48,916 nt of DNA from Papiliotrema nemorosa. Its lineage: Eukaryota > Basidiomycota > Tremellomycetes > Tremellales > Rhynchogastremaceae. Position 1 is the first letter of the stretch, and the number at the start of each line of letters is the position of its first letter. The notes under the pieces are model-generated. The model was not told where the DNA came from and made no database searches. It saw only the letters and a program-made list of their open reading frames with translations. Positions 34,090 through 44,519 of this stretch are shown one piece after another. Where the stretch lies: the NCBI GenBank assembly GCA_032158125.1, contig JASKOT010000057.1, positions 1-48,916 on the forward strand, read 5' to 3'. Made by a program: the position numbers and the translations under genes.

Positions 34090-35581
34090 ATGCTGACTTT
34101 GACCCCAGCTCTCGTCCTCGCTCTTGGAGCAGGTCTCGCCTCCGCAGCTCCATTGACGTCGAAAAACAACGACTTTACGGCTCCGTCTGGGTTGAATGTG
34201 ACCTACACCTCTCCATACAACTCGTAAGACCCGCAAGCAGACAAGCAGTAATCAGACTGAGGGTCCAGTTCTCTCCCACGAACAGTCATCTTCGCAACGG
34301 GAGGCACAATTGCCGGTAGCTCAGCTAGCTCCACCGACACCACAGGATATCGAGCTGGTGTGGTAGGAGTTGAGGCTTTGGTAGCGGGTATGTGGTTTCA
34401 TCTTGAAGTGCTTTGAAAGGCTAACCGTCTAGCTGTCCCGGACTTGCTGAATATCTCCAACATCGTCGGAGCTCAGATTGCCAACGTTGGTAGTCCTGAT
34501 ATTGTAGGTCATCTAAAGACAATGCGAGATAGCTCTAGAGACTCATGGATCAGACTGGAGCTATCCAGCTGAAGATGGCCAAATGGGCGAACGAGATCCT
34601 ATGCGCTTCGGATTCAGTTACCGATGGGGTGAGTGTATTTGCTGGGCTAGTCTGACAAGCAGATCGTTATCACGCACGGTACTGACACCTTGGAGGAGAC
34701 CGCCTTCTTCAGTGAGTATACGGCAGTAGAACTCATCCGAGTCATGTCTGACATGCAGTGGACCTGACCGTGAACTGCGACAAGCCAATTGTTGTAGTGG
34801 GCGCCATGAGACCCTCGACCGCCATCTCGGCCGGTACGTCTCTTGAGGGCACTCGTCTCGGCTAGCGATACTCATGATTCAGATGGACCAGGGAACATCC
34901 AAGAAGCAGTCACCGCCGCTATCTCACCGGATGCCAAAGGTCGAGGAGCCATGATCGTGCTCAACGACCGGATCGCTTCTGCCTACTATTCTCAAAAGAC
35001 CGAGGCAAACACCCTTGACACTTTCAAGGCTTACGAGCAAGGGGTGGGACCTCATTGCCGCGACGAGATGTACATACTGATTATGCAGTTCCTCGGTGGC
35101 TTCCTCAACTACCGACCATTCTTCTATTATCCTGCCTCCCAGCCCACGTTCAAGCAGACCTTTGATATCTCGGGCGTCGAAGAGCTTCCTCAAGTCGACC
35201 TCCTCATCAGGTATGATACATTGTATCTCTGATCATGAGCAGAGCTGACGGCGTGATAGCTACATTGATGAAGACGTGCACAGCATCGACAGCGCATTCG
35301 CTAACGGAGCTCAAGGAATTGTCATTGCCGGTTCAGGAGCCGGTAGTACCTCTTCCGCCCTTGGACCTTACATCGAGAAAGCTCTTGAAGAAGGCATTCC
35401 AGTCGTCGCTTCCACTCGGACCGGAAGTGGAGCTGTTGTACCTGGCAATGACTGGATAGCATCTGGATTCTTGAACCCACCTCATTCGAGAATTCAACTG
35501 CAGCTGGCTATCGCGACTGGGCTGGGATTCAATGAGACCAAGGCAGGCTTCGAGAACGTACTCGCCTCGTATGTCCTGTGA
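34090..35581 (+). CDS. Secreted type II L-asparaginase
   Basis: Hydrolyses asparagine to aspartate and ammonia outside the cell. Nine exons (34090-34223, 34269-34387, 34433-34503, 34554-34628, 34663-34711, 34759-34833, 34883-35043, 35089-35210, 35260-35581) give 375 residues. Signal peptide [19 protein letters not shown]. Catalytic motifs: [13 protein letters not shown] (first Thr), [16 protein letters not shown] (Thr-Asp) and the Lys-less [20 protein letters not shown] strand typical of this family. C-terminal part [31 protein letters not shown]. One sequon (NVT) in the N-terminal region. The first intron uses an upstream acceptor; the obvious downstream one breaks the frame. Confidence 0.94.
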
Positions 35582-36061
35582 GGTAATCTGAGGCGAAGTC
35601 AAACCCTTGCTGGAGCGCTGGCGATGATGATAGGATAGATTGAGGGAATTGCAGTAGGACCTTTATAATGCGCTGTCTATCGAAATGCATGTGCCAGACA
35701 CAAGTGCATACTGGTTATCAACCCAGCCGTTCCTCTCCGCAGACCCGCCACGTCATGCTTTCCCCATCACCCAAGTTGAAACCTTTACATTCTGTTATCT
35801 TGTCTAACATCCTCTCGACAACCTTGCTGGATTGGGTGGCCGCCCATGGTCATAGCAGTGCAACACTCCACTAGGTGATTAGTCTACTTCCGGAATAGAC
35901 AAGGGTCTGTGAGTACGTGCCTCCCATGAAACTTGCCTCACCGCGCAGCCTTCGAGCAAAGGCGATAATTCGGAAGCAACAATTACCATAAAGGACGGGT
36001 CGCACTCTTGTGAGCTATTTCAGCATTGATGTGGTACCTTAATCTTACTGACACCAGCAAT
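35582..36061. other. Intergenic region, no gene seen
   Basis: 3' UTR of the asparaginase gene and then DNA without recognisable features. Short open frames only. Confidence 0.5.
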
Positions 36062-36274
36062 ATGAGTATCTCAGCTGCGATGACCCCAGCATTGCTGCTC
36101 TTACTCGTCGGGTTCTCCATGATCGCAACGAGCATTGCTTCGAATGCGCATAAGCGCGGCGTCAGTGGACGTCCAATGAATCCAGTCATCACAGGGATGA
36201 CTTACTTCGCCTTGGCGCTTGCCGTCGCAATATTCAGCGTTGGGATAGGGATACGGACGGAGGACACGATATGA
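36062..36274 (+). CDS. Possible small two-helix membrane protein
   Basis: A 70-residue open frame with two hydrophobic segments (about residues 8-26, TPALLLLLVGFSMIATSIA, and 44-63, TGMTYFALALAVAIFSVGIG) joined by a short basic loop (NAHKRGVSGRPMN). The regular TM-loop-TM layout with positive loop is more than random, but there is no recognised family, and no codon-use or conservation evidence. A splice-acceptor-like sequence just upstream (CTGACACCAG) leaves open that this is the last exon of a longer gene. Confidence 0.3.
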   Translation: MSISAAMTPALLLLLVGFSMIATSIASNAHKRGVSGRPMNPVITGMTYFALALAVAIFSVGIGIRTEDTI

Positions 36275-37982
36275 TCGACCACATGCGGAAATGCCAGAGG
36301 ACTCGCCGTATCGACGACGTGACGATGACAAGCGGATGAACCTGACAAAGGAAAGTCGGACCATTCATGATGGGGACAAATTAGTACGTCAGAAAAGGAT
36401 ACCTTGTCAAGGGCGTAAAGCATCGTCAGAATCAACAAGATTGATGGATATGCGGGATTGCCATAGCGGGCGAACTATTCACACATCCGTTCATGCTCGG
36501 CGAACACCCCAAAGTGTACTTCTCTGCAAGTGCTGCAGTATGATTGCACAACAGCTTGGTGGACAAGAGTTATCCTGCGATGTATGCTTGAGGACGCGTA
36601 ACACCTCGTCAATTACCCTCACATTGCCCAACGCCTACACAAAGCGGGAGCAGATAGTGTAGCTCTGCGAGTACCAGGCCTGAAGTACATACGCGCAATC
36701 AACCACGACGGTTTACGCGATTATTCGGTTGTATGGTTGGATCTCACAAACTGCGTAGTCTACTCCTAAAGGGACGCCAACGCGGCAACGACCTACCACT
36801 CAGAGCAGATTCCCCGACTTGGAATGCCTCCATGGGGACAGCAAATCAGAGCCATTCAAAATTTCATTCCAATGATTGCTATCTCCTGCATGTGGGCAGC
36901 GATGGCCAACCTGTCATGTTGAGCTTCGACAGTATACGCGCACACTTATAACAATCACGAGGATCGAACGCGTACTGGAGTGGGTGTGAAGCTAAATCGA
37001 CCAGCGAAGAGCCGATGATAGACTTTCAGACAGATGCCCAGGCCCGCACTCATACATGGATCTCAATGCATCGACCATCTCGCTTCATCACGCCGACCGG
37101 CTTCACCTCCGGTCTCCGATGGTCCTTTCGTACTATATGACTGTCACTGTTTCTGCGGCCGGTTGCCCGAAGTAATTCTGTTGATGGGGCGGGCTTTGTT
37201 ACCGCTTCTCTGCGTTCATTCAGGAACACTGTGAACGTGTCTGAGTGGAACAGAGGTGCTTGCGAGCGCGACACGAGATGAAGTCATGTGTAACTCCCTT
37301 GCAATCCTCCTCAATGGGCGAACACTCGACCGGGATACCGCGGCCTCTCCGTGATTCTTTCATCGTTGGATTGATAAGCTCCGAGATCGCGGGGAGTTTG
37401 AGATTTGGGTCCGAATCCATACGCCGACCTGTCGTGTTTCACTCACGACTAGTGTCGGAAGATTGCTTTTGCAGCGAGATCAAGATCTGGACAAGCATGG
37501 CCATTAGTGCCGGAAGATTGTTCCTGGATGCATCACATCGCCATCACTAGGAAGCAAGTTCCGGACAATGAAATGGATCATCGAAGCGAGGTTCGTCGAG
37601 AGAAGATGCGTGCTAGAACAGCGGCACATTGCCGAAGCCGGTGCGGAGAGATTGTGGGTCTCATCAAACATTGCTGAGCTCACGAGGTCGTCACTTTGTG
37701 CCTTAGTGCCGGAAGATTGAAACGTTGCGGGGTAAATGTTTCGTCGTCAAGGTCTGTTGCACAGCTCAGCGACTGTGTCCTGGTCACAGTCGGCGGAAAG
37801 CACAATGTGATCACCTGACAAAGGCAGACCCTCTCTAGTGTCGGTCGAAAAAGTTTTACATACAATCGAGCGGGACACTGTACATGTATAAGGGGAACGA
37901 TTACTGTCGTTTGCAACATCCAATATCATTGCTCTCATCAACAAGGTCTCCACGAGTTCAAGATTGCTACCTCTCTGCGACA
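36275..37982. other. 1.7-kb gene-poor stretch upstream of the xylanase
   Basis: No convincing coding frame on either strand. It includes three copies of a 16-bp motif (separate entry) and a TATA-like TGTATAAGG near 37885, about 95 bp before the xylanase start. Probably xylanase promoter DNA plus anonymous sequence, perhaps decayed. Confidence 0.5.
37450..37719. repeat. Three copies of TAGTGYCGGAAGATTG
   Basis: TAGTGTCGGAAGATTG at 37450-37465, TAGTGCCGGAAGATTG at 37505-37520 and 37704-37719. Fifteen or sixteen of sixteen bases match, all in the same orientation, 264-533 bp upstream of the xylanase start. Candidate upstream activating sites; the CGG core would suit a Zn2Cys6 factor. Confidence 0.7.
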
Positions 37983-38773
<791 letters not shown>

Positions 38774-38886
38774 ATCGGGCGCAGGTAAACGGGCTTTTCA
38801 TACTTCACGTCTGGAGTGGTGGAGTATTGACTCTCCGTCCGGTCTTTAAGAACTTTTATAAGATGATATCCTCTCTGAATGCATCG

Positions 38887-39892
38887 TTATGAATCAAAAT
38901 CCCACAGCCTATTCGGATTTTCCACCCAGATCTTCTTGATCAACCCAATATCGAAATTGCAAAGTAATTGACACTTGGCAACCCAGGCTTGATTGTCAAT
39001 CTTTCGATAGTCCTGTATTTGGTTTCTATCGCCTCCGGGATTGGCCTGCACACCGCCAGAGTGTGGCCAGTCTGTCGCCCAGACCACTCTATCCGGAGCA
39101 ATATTCAGTATTTCCCGCACATACTCCTCAGTCTCTGGCATGTCCGGGAATCTATATGTCCCACTGAGCTTGGTGTAAGCCTGTCCGGTCTTGAGGAGCT
39201 CCATGAACTCCTTGTATCCCGGCTGTAGTCTCGGAGCAGTGGTGTTACTTGGGGAACCGAGGTGGTCGAAGATACAAATCACACCAAGTTCAGGGACGAT
39301 CGGCGCGATGAGCTTAATCTGGTCGAGGCTGACATAGAGCTGAATTCGCCAACCAAGAGGCCGGATGCAATCGGCATATGAATGCAATACCTCTCGAAGG
39401 GTGTCTGCATTCATACGAGTGCTTGTCGTCTTCAGGTTCACTCTCACCCCGCGAACTCCCGATTCGTGCATTGCTCGCAAGGTATCCGCCTCGACGGCTT
39501 TTGGATCGAAAGCCACAACAGCTCGAGCATGACCCTTGAGCTCCTCTAAAGCGTCGAGTATAGAAGTGTTATCGTAGCCGTAGACCGAAAAGGCGATAAG
39601 GCATACATTGGTGATCCCCAGACCCCGCTCCACTCGCATGAGGTCGGAAGGATCTGCTTTCCGTGGCCGATAAGGATGATCTGGGCTGATGGGCCAGCGA
39701 TCCTGAGCGTTAGTCAGCCATCAAAGCGTCGAATCGTACCTCGTCGAAGACATGGATGTGACTATCCCATGCGCCAGGCGGTAGTGACACCACTTTGTTC
39801 ACCGCATTGTCATGTGCGGGGAAATGGTTTTGGACCTGCGAGCGCAGAGGCGAGAACGAGTGGGAGGCAAAATTGCGAACTGCGACCCCCAT
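38887..39892 (-). CDS. Amidohydrolase_2 lactonase-like (2-pyrone-4,6-dicarboxylate or sugar lactonase family)
   Basis: Two exons (39892-39740, 39702-38887) give 322 residues. Metal-dependent TIM-barrel hydrolase of Pfam Amidohydro_2. Metal/active-site motifs in order: PGAWDSHIHVFDEDRWPIS, GVRGVRVNLKTT, ICIFDHLGSP, and the catalytic Asp in VVWATDWPHSG. This set is that of 2-pyrone-4,6-dicarboxylate lactonase (LigI) and the related fucono/rhamnonolactonases. A longer frame starts at ATG 39979 with a basic N-terminus (MHPARKLNRRHRIL) that could be a mitochondrial presequence. Divergent from the ACS transporter with a shared CCGG-array promoter; part of the terminal cluster. Confidence 0.87.
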
Positions 39893-40037
39893 CGAGAAAG
39901 TTTGGGGAGAAGAAAGTGTATTATCAGGTGTGCGTGCTAGTATGCGATGTCTCCTGTTAAGTTTGCGTGCTGGATGCAAGCTGATCCACGATTAACAACC
40001 TTGTCGAGTAACCTTGTACGTTGCAGCGATTGGGAGC

Positions 40038-40065
40038 CCGGGTTGTAGCCGGGGGGAACGTCCGG
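40038..40065. promoter_or_regulatory. Tripartite CCGG array, promoter of amidohydrolase / ACS transporter
   Basis: Three CCGG tetramers at 40038-40041, 40049-40052 and 40062-40065 (spacers 7 and 9). It shares the 14-mer GGGTTGTAGCCGGG with the array at 43504-43530 (opposite orientation). It lies 89 bp upstream of the transporter start and about 150 bp upstream of the amidohydrolase start. Spaced CGG/CCG triplets are the classic target of Zn2Cys6 dimers. Confidence 0.65.
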
Positions 40066-40088
40066 GAGATGACGACTGTGTCATCTCC
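40065..40088. promoter_or_regulatory. Perfect 9-bp inverted repeat
   Basis: GGAGATGAC, six-base spacer GACTGT, GTCATCTCC. It abuts the CCGG array. It might be a second operator, or a hairpin in the 5' leader if transcription starts upstream. Confidence 0.6.
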
Positions 40089-40153
40089 ACCCTTTTCATC
40101 TTATTTAATACCCCGCTCCTTCATGGGGTCTCGTTATTCGTCCAATTGCAGCC

Positions 40154-41871
40154 ATGTTTTACGTGGACACCGAACTGAAAGCTGGTCCAGATCATGTTGA
40201 GGACCAGGACATTCATCGTAACGGAGATGACTACGCCCCGGACGAGATTCAACGCGCAGTCGACCAACTTCGAGAGCCCACCAACGCAGCCGAAAACAAA
40301 CGATATCTCCGTAAACTCGACCTCATCATACTGCCTGCTATTACCCTCCTATACTTTTTGGAGTATTTAGACCGGTGAGTCTGATCTCAAGACTGTTTGC
40401 TGACTATCAGAGGTAACGCAGCGTGGGTCTACCCCGTCTTGCTTGGCAATGCGGCCACTAACATCTAGCAATGCCAAGTTGTATGGTCTCGCTGATGGTC
40501 GTCATGCTGCCGGGCGCGGTGTCGGTCCCGGTACCAAGTCGCTGACCGCATCTGAATGGCAGCTCGTCATCATGATATTCTACGTCGGGCTGGTCCTTTT
40601 CCAGATTCCGGGGACTGTCGGCTATCGGATCTTTCCACCCTCCAAGTGGATCGCTTTCGGTGTAAATCTCTGGGGGATTGCCAGTATCTTACAGACCACT
40701 GCGACCAATCTCGCCGGTTTGGTTGTCTGTCGAGTTTTCATCGGAGTTGGAGAAGGTCTTTTCGGCACCGGTATCCTGTATTATCTCAGTCTTTGGTACA
40801 AACGTGGGGAAATGGGTGTTCGAGTCTTCTGGTTTCTGGGCCCAACAGCCCTGGCCGGGTAAGTAATTGACGTGCTACATTCATTACTGACTCCAAGGGC
40901 TTTTGGCGGCTTGATCGCATACGGAGTCGGTCATATCAAGGATAACGATGTGCCAGTCTGGAAGTACCTCTTCATCATCGAAGCTCTGCCGACGATCGTT
41001 CTTGGAACTTTCATGCTGTATTGGCTCCCTGATAGACCCTTGAAGAATTCTCGCTTCAAAGGCAACGATCAGCGTATCGCCGAGGCTCGATACTACAGCG
41101 AGGAGTACGACAAAGCTGGCAAGATCGAACGTCGTCACTTCGTCATGGTATTCACCGACTGGCGATTGTATGCACAAGTCGCGGTGTATCTTCCCACCGC
41201 ATGTCTCTTGTCGTCCATCTCCGGCTTCCTGCCTACCATTGTCCGAGGTTTGTCTCTTAATCCGATCTCGAGCCATAATCGATTGCTGACTGCTCGTAGG
41301 TCTTGGGTATACGACGCCTACTCAAGCCAACCTTTTCACCGTGCCGCCCTACGCTTGCGCATTTGTCGTCATGTATACGGTGTCTTGGTTGTCGGACAGA
41401 TACCGGGCTCGAGGGATCCCAATAGCAGTGCTCATGGTTGTCGCCGGGATCTGTTATGCCTGTCTCGCTTTCTTGCCCCTCGACAACCTAAAGGGCAAAT
41501 ACGCCTGCATGTGCATCGCCGTGGCATGCGTATACGCCACATACCCACCTTCGCATGCCTGGGCAGTCAACAATTTTGGCAACGAGACAAAGAGAGCAGT
41601 CGGAGCGGGTGCCTATACTGCGATGGGCAACTTGGGATCCATTGCCGGCTCGTGGTTTTACCCATCGACGGACGGGCCCGCCTTTGTCGAGGGCCATACG
41701 ATCTGCATGAGTCTCGCCTTTGCAACTGCCATCATTTCTCTCGCAAACTCATATTTTCTCGACCGTGAGAACAAGAGGCGTGATCGAGTCCACGGACGAC
41801 CTGCGGATGGACAGGTAGTCGATATCACCGAACTCGCCGACAAATCCCCCCATTTCAGATTCATTTTGTGA
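40154..41871 (+). CDS. MFS carboxylate transporter, ACS (Dal5/allantoate-like) family
   Basis: Anion:cation symporter family; members carry allantoate, nicotinate, tartrate, sugar acids and similar carboxylates across the plasma membrane. Five exons (40154-40374, 40411-40422, 40469-40858, 40898-41247, 41300-41871) give 514 residues. Motifs: RKLDLIILPAITLLYFLEYL DR-type first helix, NAKLYGLADG, FFYVGL-like MIFYVGLVLFQIPG, FIGVGEGLFGTGILYYLSLW, GHIKDNDVPVWKYLFIIEAL, VPPYACAFVVMYTVSWLSDR. Exon 2 is a 12-nt microexon (GNA) completing the LDRGNAANAKLYGL motif. A TATA-like TTATTTAATA is about 50 bp upstream. Likely imports the substrate of the terminal cluster. Confidence 0.92.
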
Positions 41872-42308
41872 GAAAGTAAGGTGACGGGCAGCGGAAGCAA
41901 AGACTCGGCTGTTTGTCCGACCAAGACCAAGACGGTTCGCTTGGTAGGCATCTTAAAGTACTCTCATCAAAATAAATCGTTGTATCAAGTAGAAAGTATC
42001 GAAAACTTGGGGCCTCCCGGTATGCAATGAATCTGAAACCTTGCTTGTGGACTGTAAGCCACGCTGCACTCCAACACGTGCAACTGTAGTACACCAAGGC
42101 AGAGGACAGTGTCGAAATGCCCTCAGCACAGCTCAGTGTGACGAATTGGGCAAGTTTCACCTCAACCGTTTAGCTCCCTTCAAGCTCTGCAGTATAGTCG
42201 AGACAATGTTAAGTCCCGGAAGACAAGGTCGTTATTCTTCCCGATTCGTGAACTTGACTTGTGAACGGCTGGATGAGATTTCATACGTGTATGTATTTAG
42301 CAAATTCA
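41872..42308. other. Convergent intergenic region
   Basis: Between the transporter and the Ldh_2 gene stops. No gene or recognised element. Confidence 0.5.
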
Positions 42309-43376
42309 CTATGTCAGGCGAGCAGGGCTTCCCGACTCCTCGGCGAGTGCATGAAGCGCTTCAATCTCCGAATGGGTAAACGGGATACCTTCTCGCTCCC
42401 GCGTTGCCGAAGTCTCCGCTTCAATCTCTCCACTAGTGAAGATACGAGCGACACCGTCGGCCGCTTCCATACCCCTGACGCGAGTGATCAGAGTATCCAT
42501 ACGAGACCTCAACTCCTCCATACCACCTTCCAGAAAAACATCGGGCCGGAAGATCAAGAACCAATGCCCGACACCTGAAGGTTCCTTCACCTGTTTGTAT
42601 TGATCCTTGACGTCCCCACCAAATGACGCACCCGTCATAAGTCCTCCAAAGATGTCCATCATCATTGCTAATCCACTTCCCTTTGGTCCTCCAATCGGAA
42701 GGACGACTCCCTTGAGCGCGGCCTCGGGATCGGTAGTCGGTTTTCCTTGCTCATCCAGAGCGTAACCCTCGGGAATCTTTTCTCCTCTCCTGGCAGCTTT
42801 GCGGATCTTTCCTCGAGCTGCAACACTCGGGGACATGTCGATGACAAAGTTTCCCTCTGATCCACCCGGGACCCCCACCGCAAAAGGGCTTGTTCCAAAG
42901 AGAGGTTCTCGAGCACCCCACGGAGGCATGCTTCGGCTTGCATTGGTGAATGCCATGGCACCAAACCCCTTGTCGATGGCTCGCAATAAATAGGTAGCTG
43001 CCATACCATAGTGATTGCTATGTTTGACGCCAATCGCAGCCATGCCGAACTGACTGGCGATCTCGATCCCTTTGTCGACAGCCATACAGCCCGCGACAAA
43101 GCCAAAAGTATTGCGAGCATCAAGAGAAGCGATGACAGGTGTTTTCATGTCGAAGGAAAGCTTGGGGTTGGGGTCTAACCCTTTTTGCTTGATCTTGTCG
43201 ACATAGCCGCCAAGTCGGTTGATTCCATGGGTATCGACTCCCCGAAGGTCTGCCAAGACAAGGGCATTTGCGATCATGGTCGCCCGATCTGCCGGCACCC
43301 CATGTTTCGTGAGAATTGATTCCACAAAATGTTTTGCGTCGGAAGCCAAGACGTTGATATGGGCTTGGACAGTCAT
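42309..43376 (-). CDS. Malate/L-lactate (Ldh_2) family dehydrogenase
   Basis: NAD(P)-dependent 2-hydroxyacid (or imino-acid) dehydrogenase of the Ldh_2 fold, a family unrelated to classic LDH/MDH that includes ureidoglycolate, sulfolactate and delta1-piperideine-2-carboxylate enzymes. One exon, 355 residues from ATG 43376 (MTVQAHINVLASDAK), the normal length. Motifs: catalytic-site ADLRGVDTHGINRLGGYVD, GVKHSNHYGMAATY, PWGAREPLFGTSPFAVGVPG, IDMSPSVAARGKIRKAARRG, LPIGGPKGSGLAMMMDIFGG. The frame runs on to an ATG at 43583, but that 69-residue extension is unlike the family and would contain the CCGG array, so I chose the inner start. No introns, unlike its neighbours. Exact substrate unknown. 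Confidence 0.9.
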   Translation of the reverse strand: MTVQAHINVLASDAKHFVESILTKHGVPADRATMIANALVLADLRGVDTHGINRLGGYVDKIKQKGLDPNPKLSFDMKTPVIASLDARNTFGFVAGCMAVDKGIEIASQFGMAAIGVKHSNHYGMAATYLLRAIDKGFGAMAFTNASRSMPPWGAREPLFGTSPFAVGVPGGSEGNFVIDMSPSVAARGKIRKAARRGEKIPEGYALDEQGKPTTDPEAALKGVVLPIGGPKGSGLAMMMDIFGGLMTGASFGGDVKDQYKQVKEPSGVGHWFLIFRPDVFLEGGMEELRSRMDTLITRVRGMEAADGVARIFTSGEIEAETSATREREGIPFTHSEIEALHALAEESGSPARLT

Positions 43377-43503
43377 GCCAGCGTGTGACAAAGTTGTTGA
43401 TTGGTGCCGAACACATAATCTATCATTGTATATACAAGTAGACTTACCCTGGACGTATGACCGTGCCGGACATGCGTCAGGGAACCATTCCGTCAATGAT
43501 AGC

Positions 43504-43530
43504 CCGGCTACAACCCCGGCAAACTTCCGG
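43504..43530. promoter_or_regulatory. Tripartite CCGG array, promoter of Ldh_2 / FAHD1-like pair
   Basis: CCGG at 43504-43507, 43516-43519 and 43527-43530 (spacers 8 and 7), in the 210-bp shared promoter. The part CCCCGGCAAACTTCCGGG closely matches CCCCGGCAAAGATCCGGG in the array at 48110-48139, and the other part matches the array at 40038-40065. Confidence 0.65.
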
Positions 43531-43586
43531 GACGACTTAGACGCAGAGCTGATTCTGCTGAAAGCCACACCCTCGCTGACCATTGC

Positions 43587-44451
43587 ATGACCGAAGCACC
43601 CCTAACCCCGATGACAGACGGAAAGAAGGTGAGACTGGTCTGCACGGCGTCTCGATGTCAGACTGAAAGATGCTCAGATCATCGGCGTAGCGAAGAGCTA
43701 CCGTCATGCCTGGCCAACACTGCGGGAGGATACATTGCCAGAGCCCATCATCTTCCTAAAACCGTGGTCAAGCTATGTAGCGGGGGGCTCGCCTGTGATG
43801 GTGCCAGAACAGTGTAGCCTTCTAGAAGAAGGCGAGTGACCTACAGATTGATGAGGTGAGTCGCTGATGGGTTAGTCGAATTAGCAGTTTTCATCGGCCA
43901 GAGTGGTCGAAACGTCGGATTAGATAAAGCAATGGACTTTGTGACAGGCTATGGTTGGTTCCACTCCGATACGCCAGCTCAAATCAGCCCTGGCATATGA
44001 TTTCGCGGCAGGGAATGTCATGCAAGAAGTGAAAGCAAATGGCACCCCTTGGGATCTGGCTAAGGGTCTCGAAACCTTTACCCACATTGGCGAATTTCTC
44101 GCCAAAGAGGATGTCGATCCGACGAAGTTGAGGCTGACTTGCAAGGTCAGAAGAGTCCGAAGTCTGGGCTGACAGTAGCTCAATGGCAAGATCTGTCAAG
44201 AAGGTAGCACGGAGGAGCTGATTTACTCTATACCACAGATCGTTGCCTTTTGTTCTTCAACAGTCGGGTTGGATGCGGGAGATGTCATTTTGACTGGCAC
44301 CCCAGCTGGACAGACGGAAGTTTTTATCGGGACAAGGATGCAGGCAACCTTGGCGACCCATGACGGCTCAGTCCTCGCCAGTTTTGAGACGGTAGTGCAG
44401 CGGAAAAAGAAGGGATATCGGAGGGGAAAGTATTGGTTGGATACCTTGTAA
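43587..44451 (+). CDS. FAH-family hydrolase, FAHD1-like (acylpyruvase / oxaloacetate decarboxylase)
   Basis: Five exons (43587-43628, 43678-43831, 43876-43953, 43988-44145, 44179-44451) give 234 residues. It follows FAHD1: KKIIGVAKSYRHAW at the N-terminus, PEPIIFLKPWSSYVAGGSPV, EEVELAVFIGQSGRNVG (metal-binding Glu), AMDFVTGYALAYDF, NGTPWDLAKGLETFT, LNGKICQEGSTEELIYSIPQI and DVILTGTPAG. FAHD1 relatives cleave acylpyruvates or decarboxylate oxaloacetate with Mg2+. The usual (N)D-x-T-ARD of the substrate loop reads ALAYDFAAGNVMQ here, so substrate preference may differ. Intron 2 has a GC donor (GAAG|GCGAGT). The C-terminus adds a basic tail (RKKKGYRRGKYWLDTL). Divergent from Ldh_2, convergent with the regulator. 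Confidence 0.88.
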
Positions 44452-44519
44452 CTCATCGAAGAGTATGTGCATACTGCTTGGGCAAGCCAAAGCCAGCCAC
44501 ACTGTTCTATCATCTCAGC

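Noticed and set aside
42668..43123. 151-codon frame inside the Ldh_2 gene
   Set aside because: Same-strand shadow of a well-supported gene, with no recognisable domain.
43377..43583. In-frame 69-residue N-terminal extension of the Ldh_2 dehydrogenase
   Set aside because: It is unlike the family, would leave almost no promoter for the divergent FAHD1-like gene, and contains the CCGG array.
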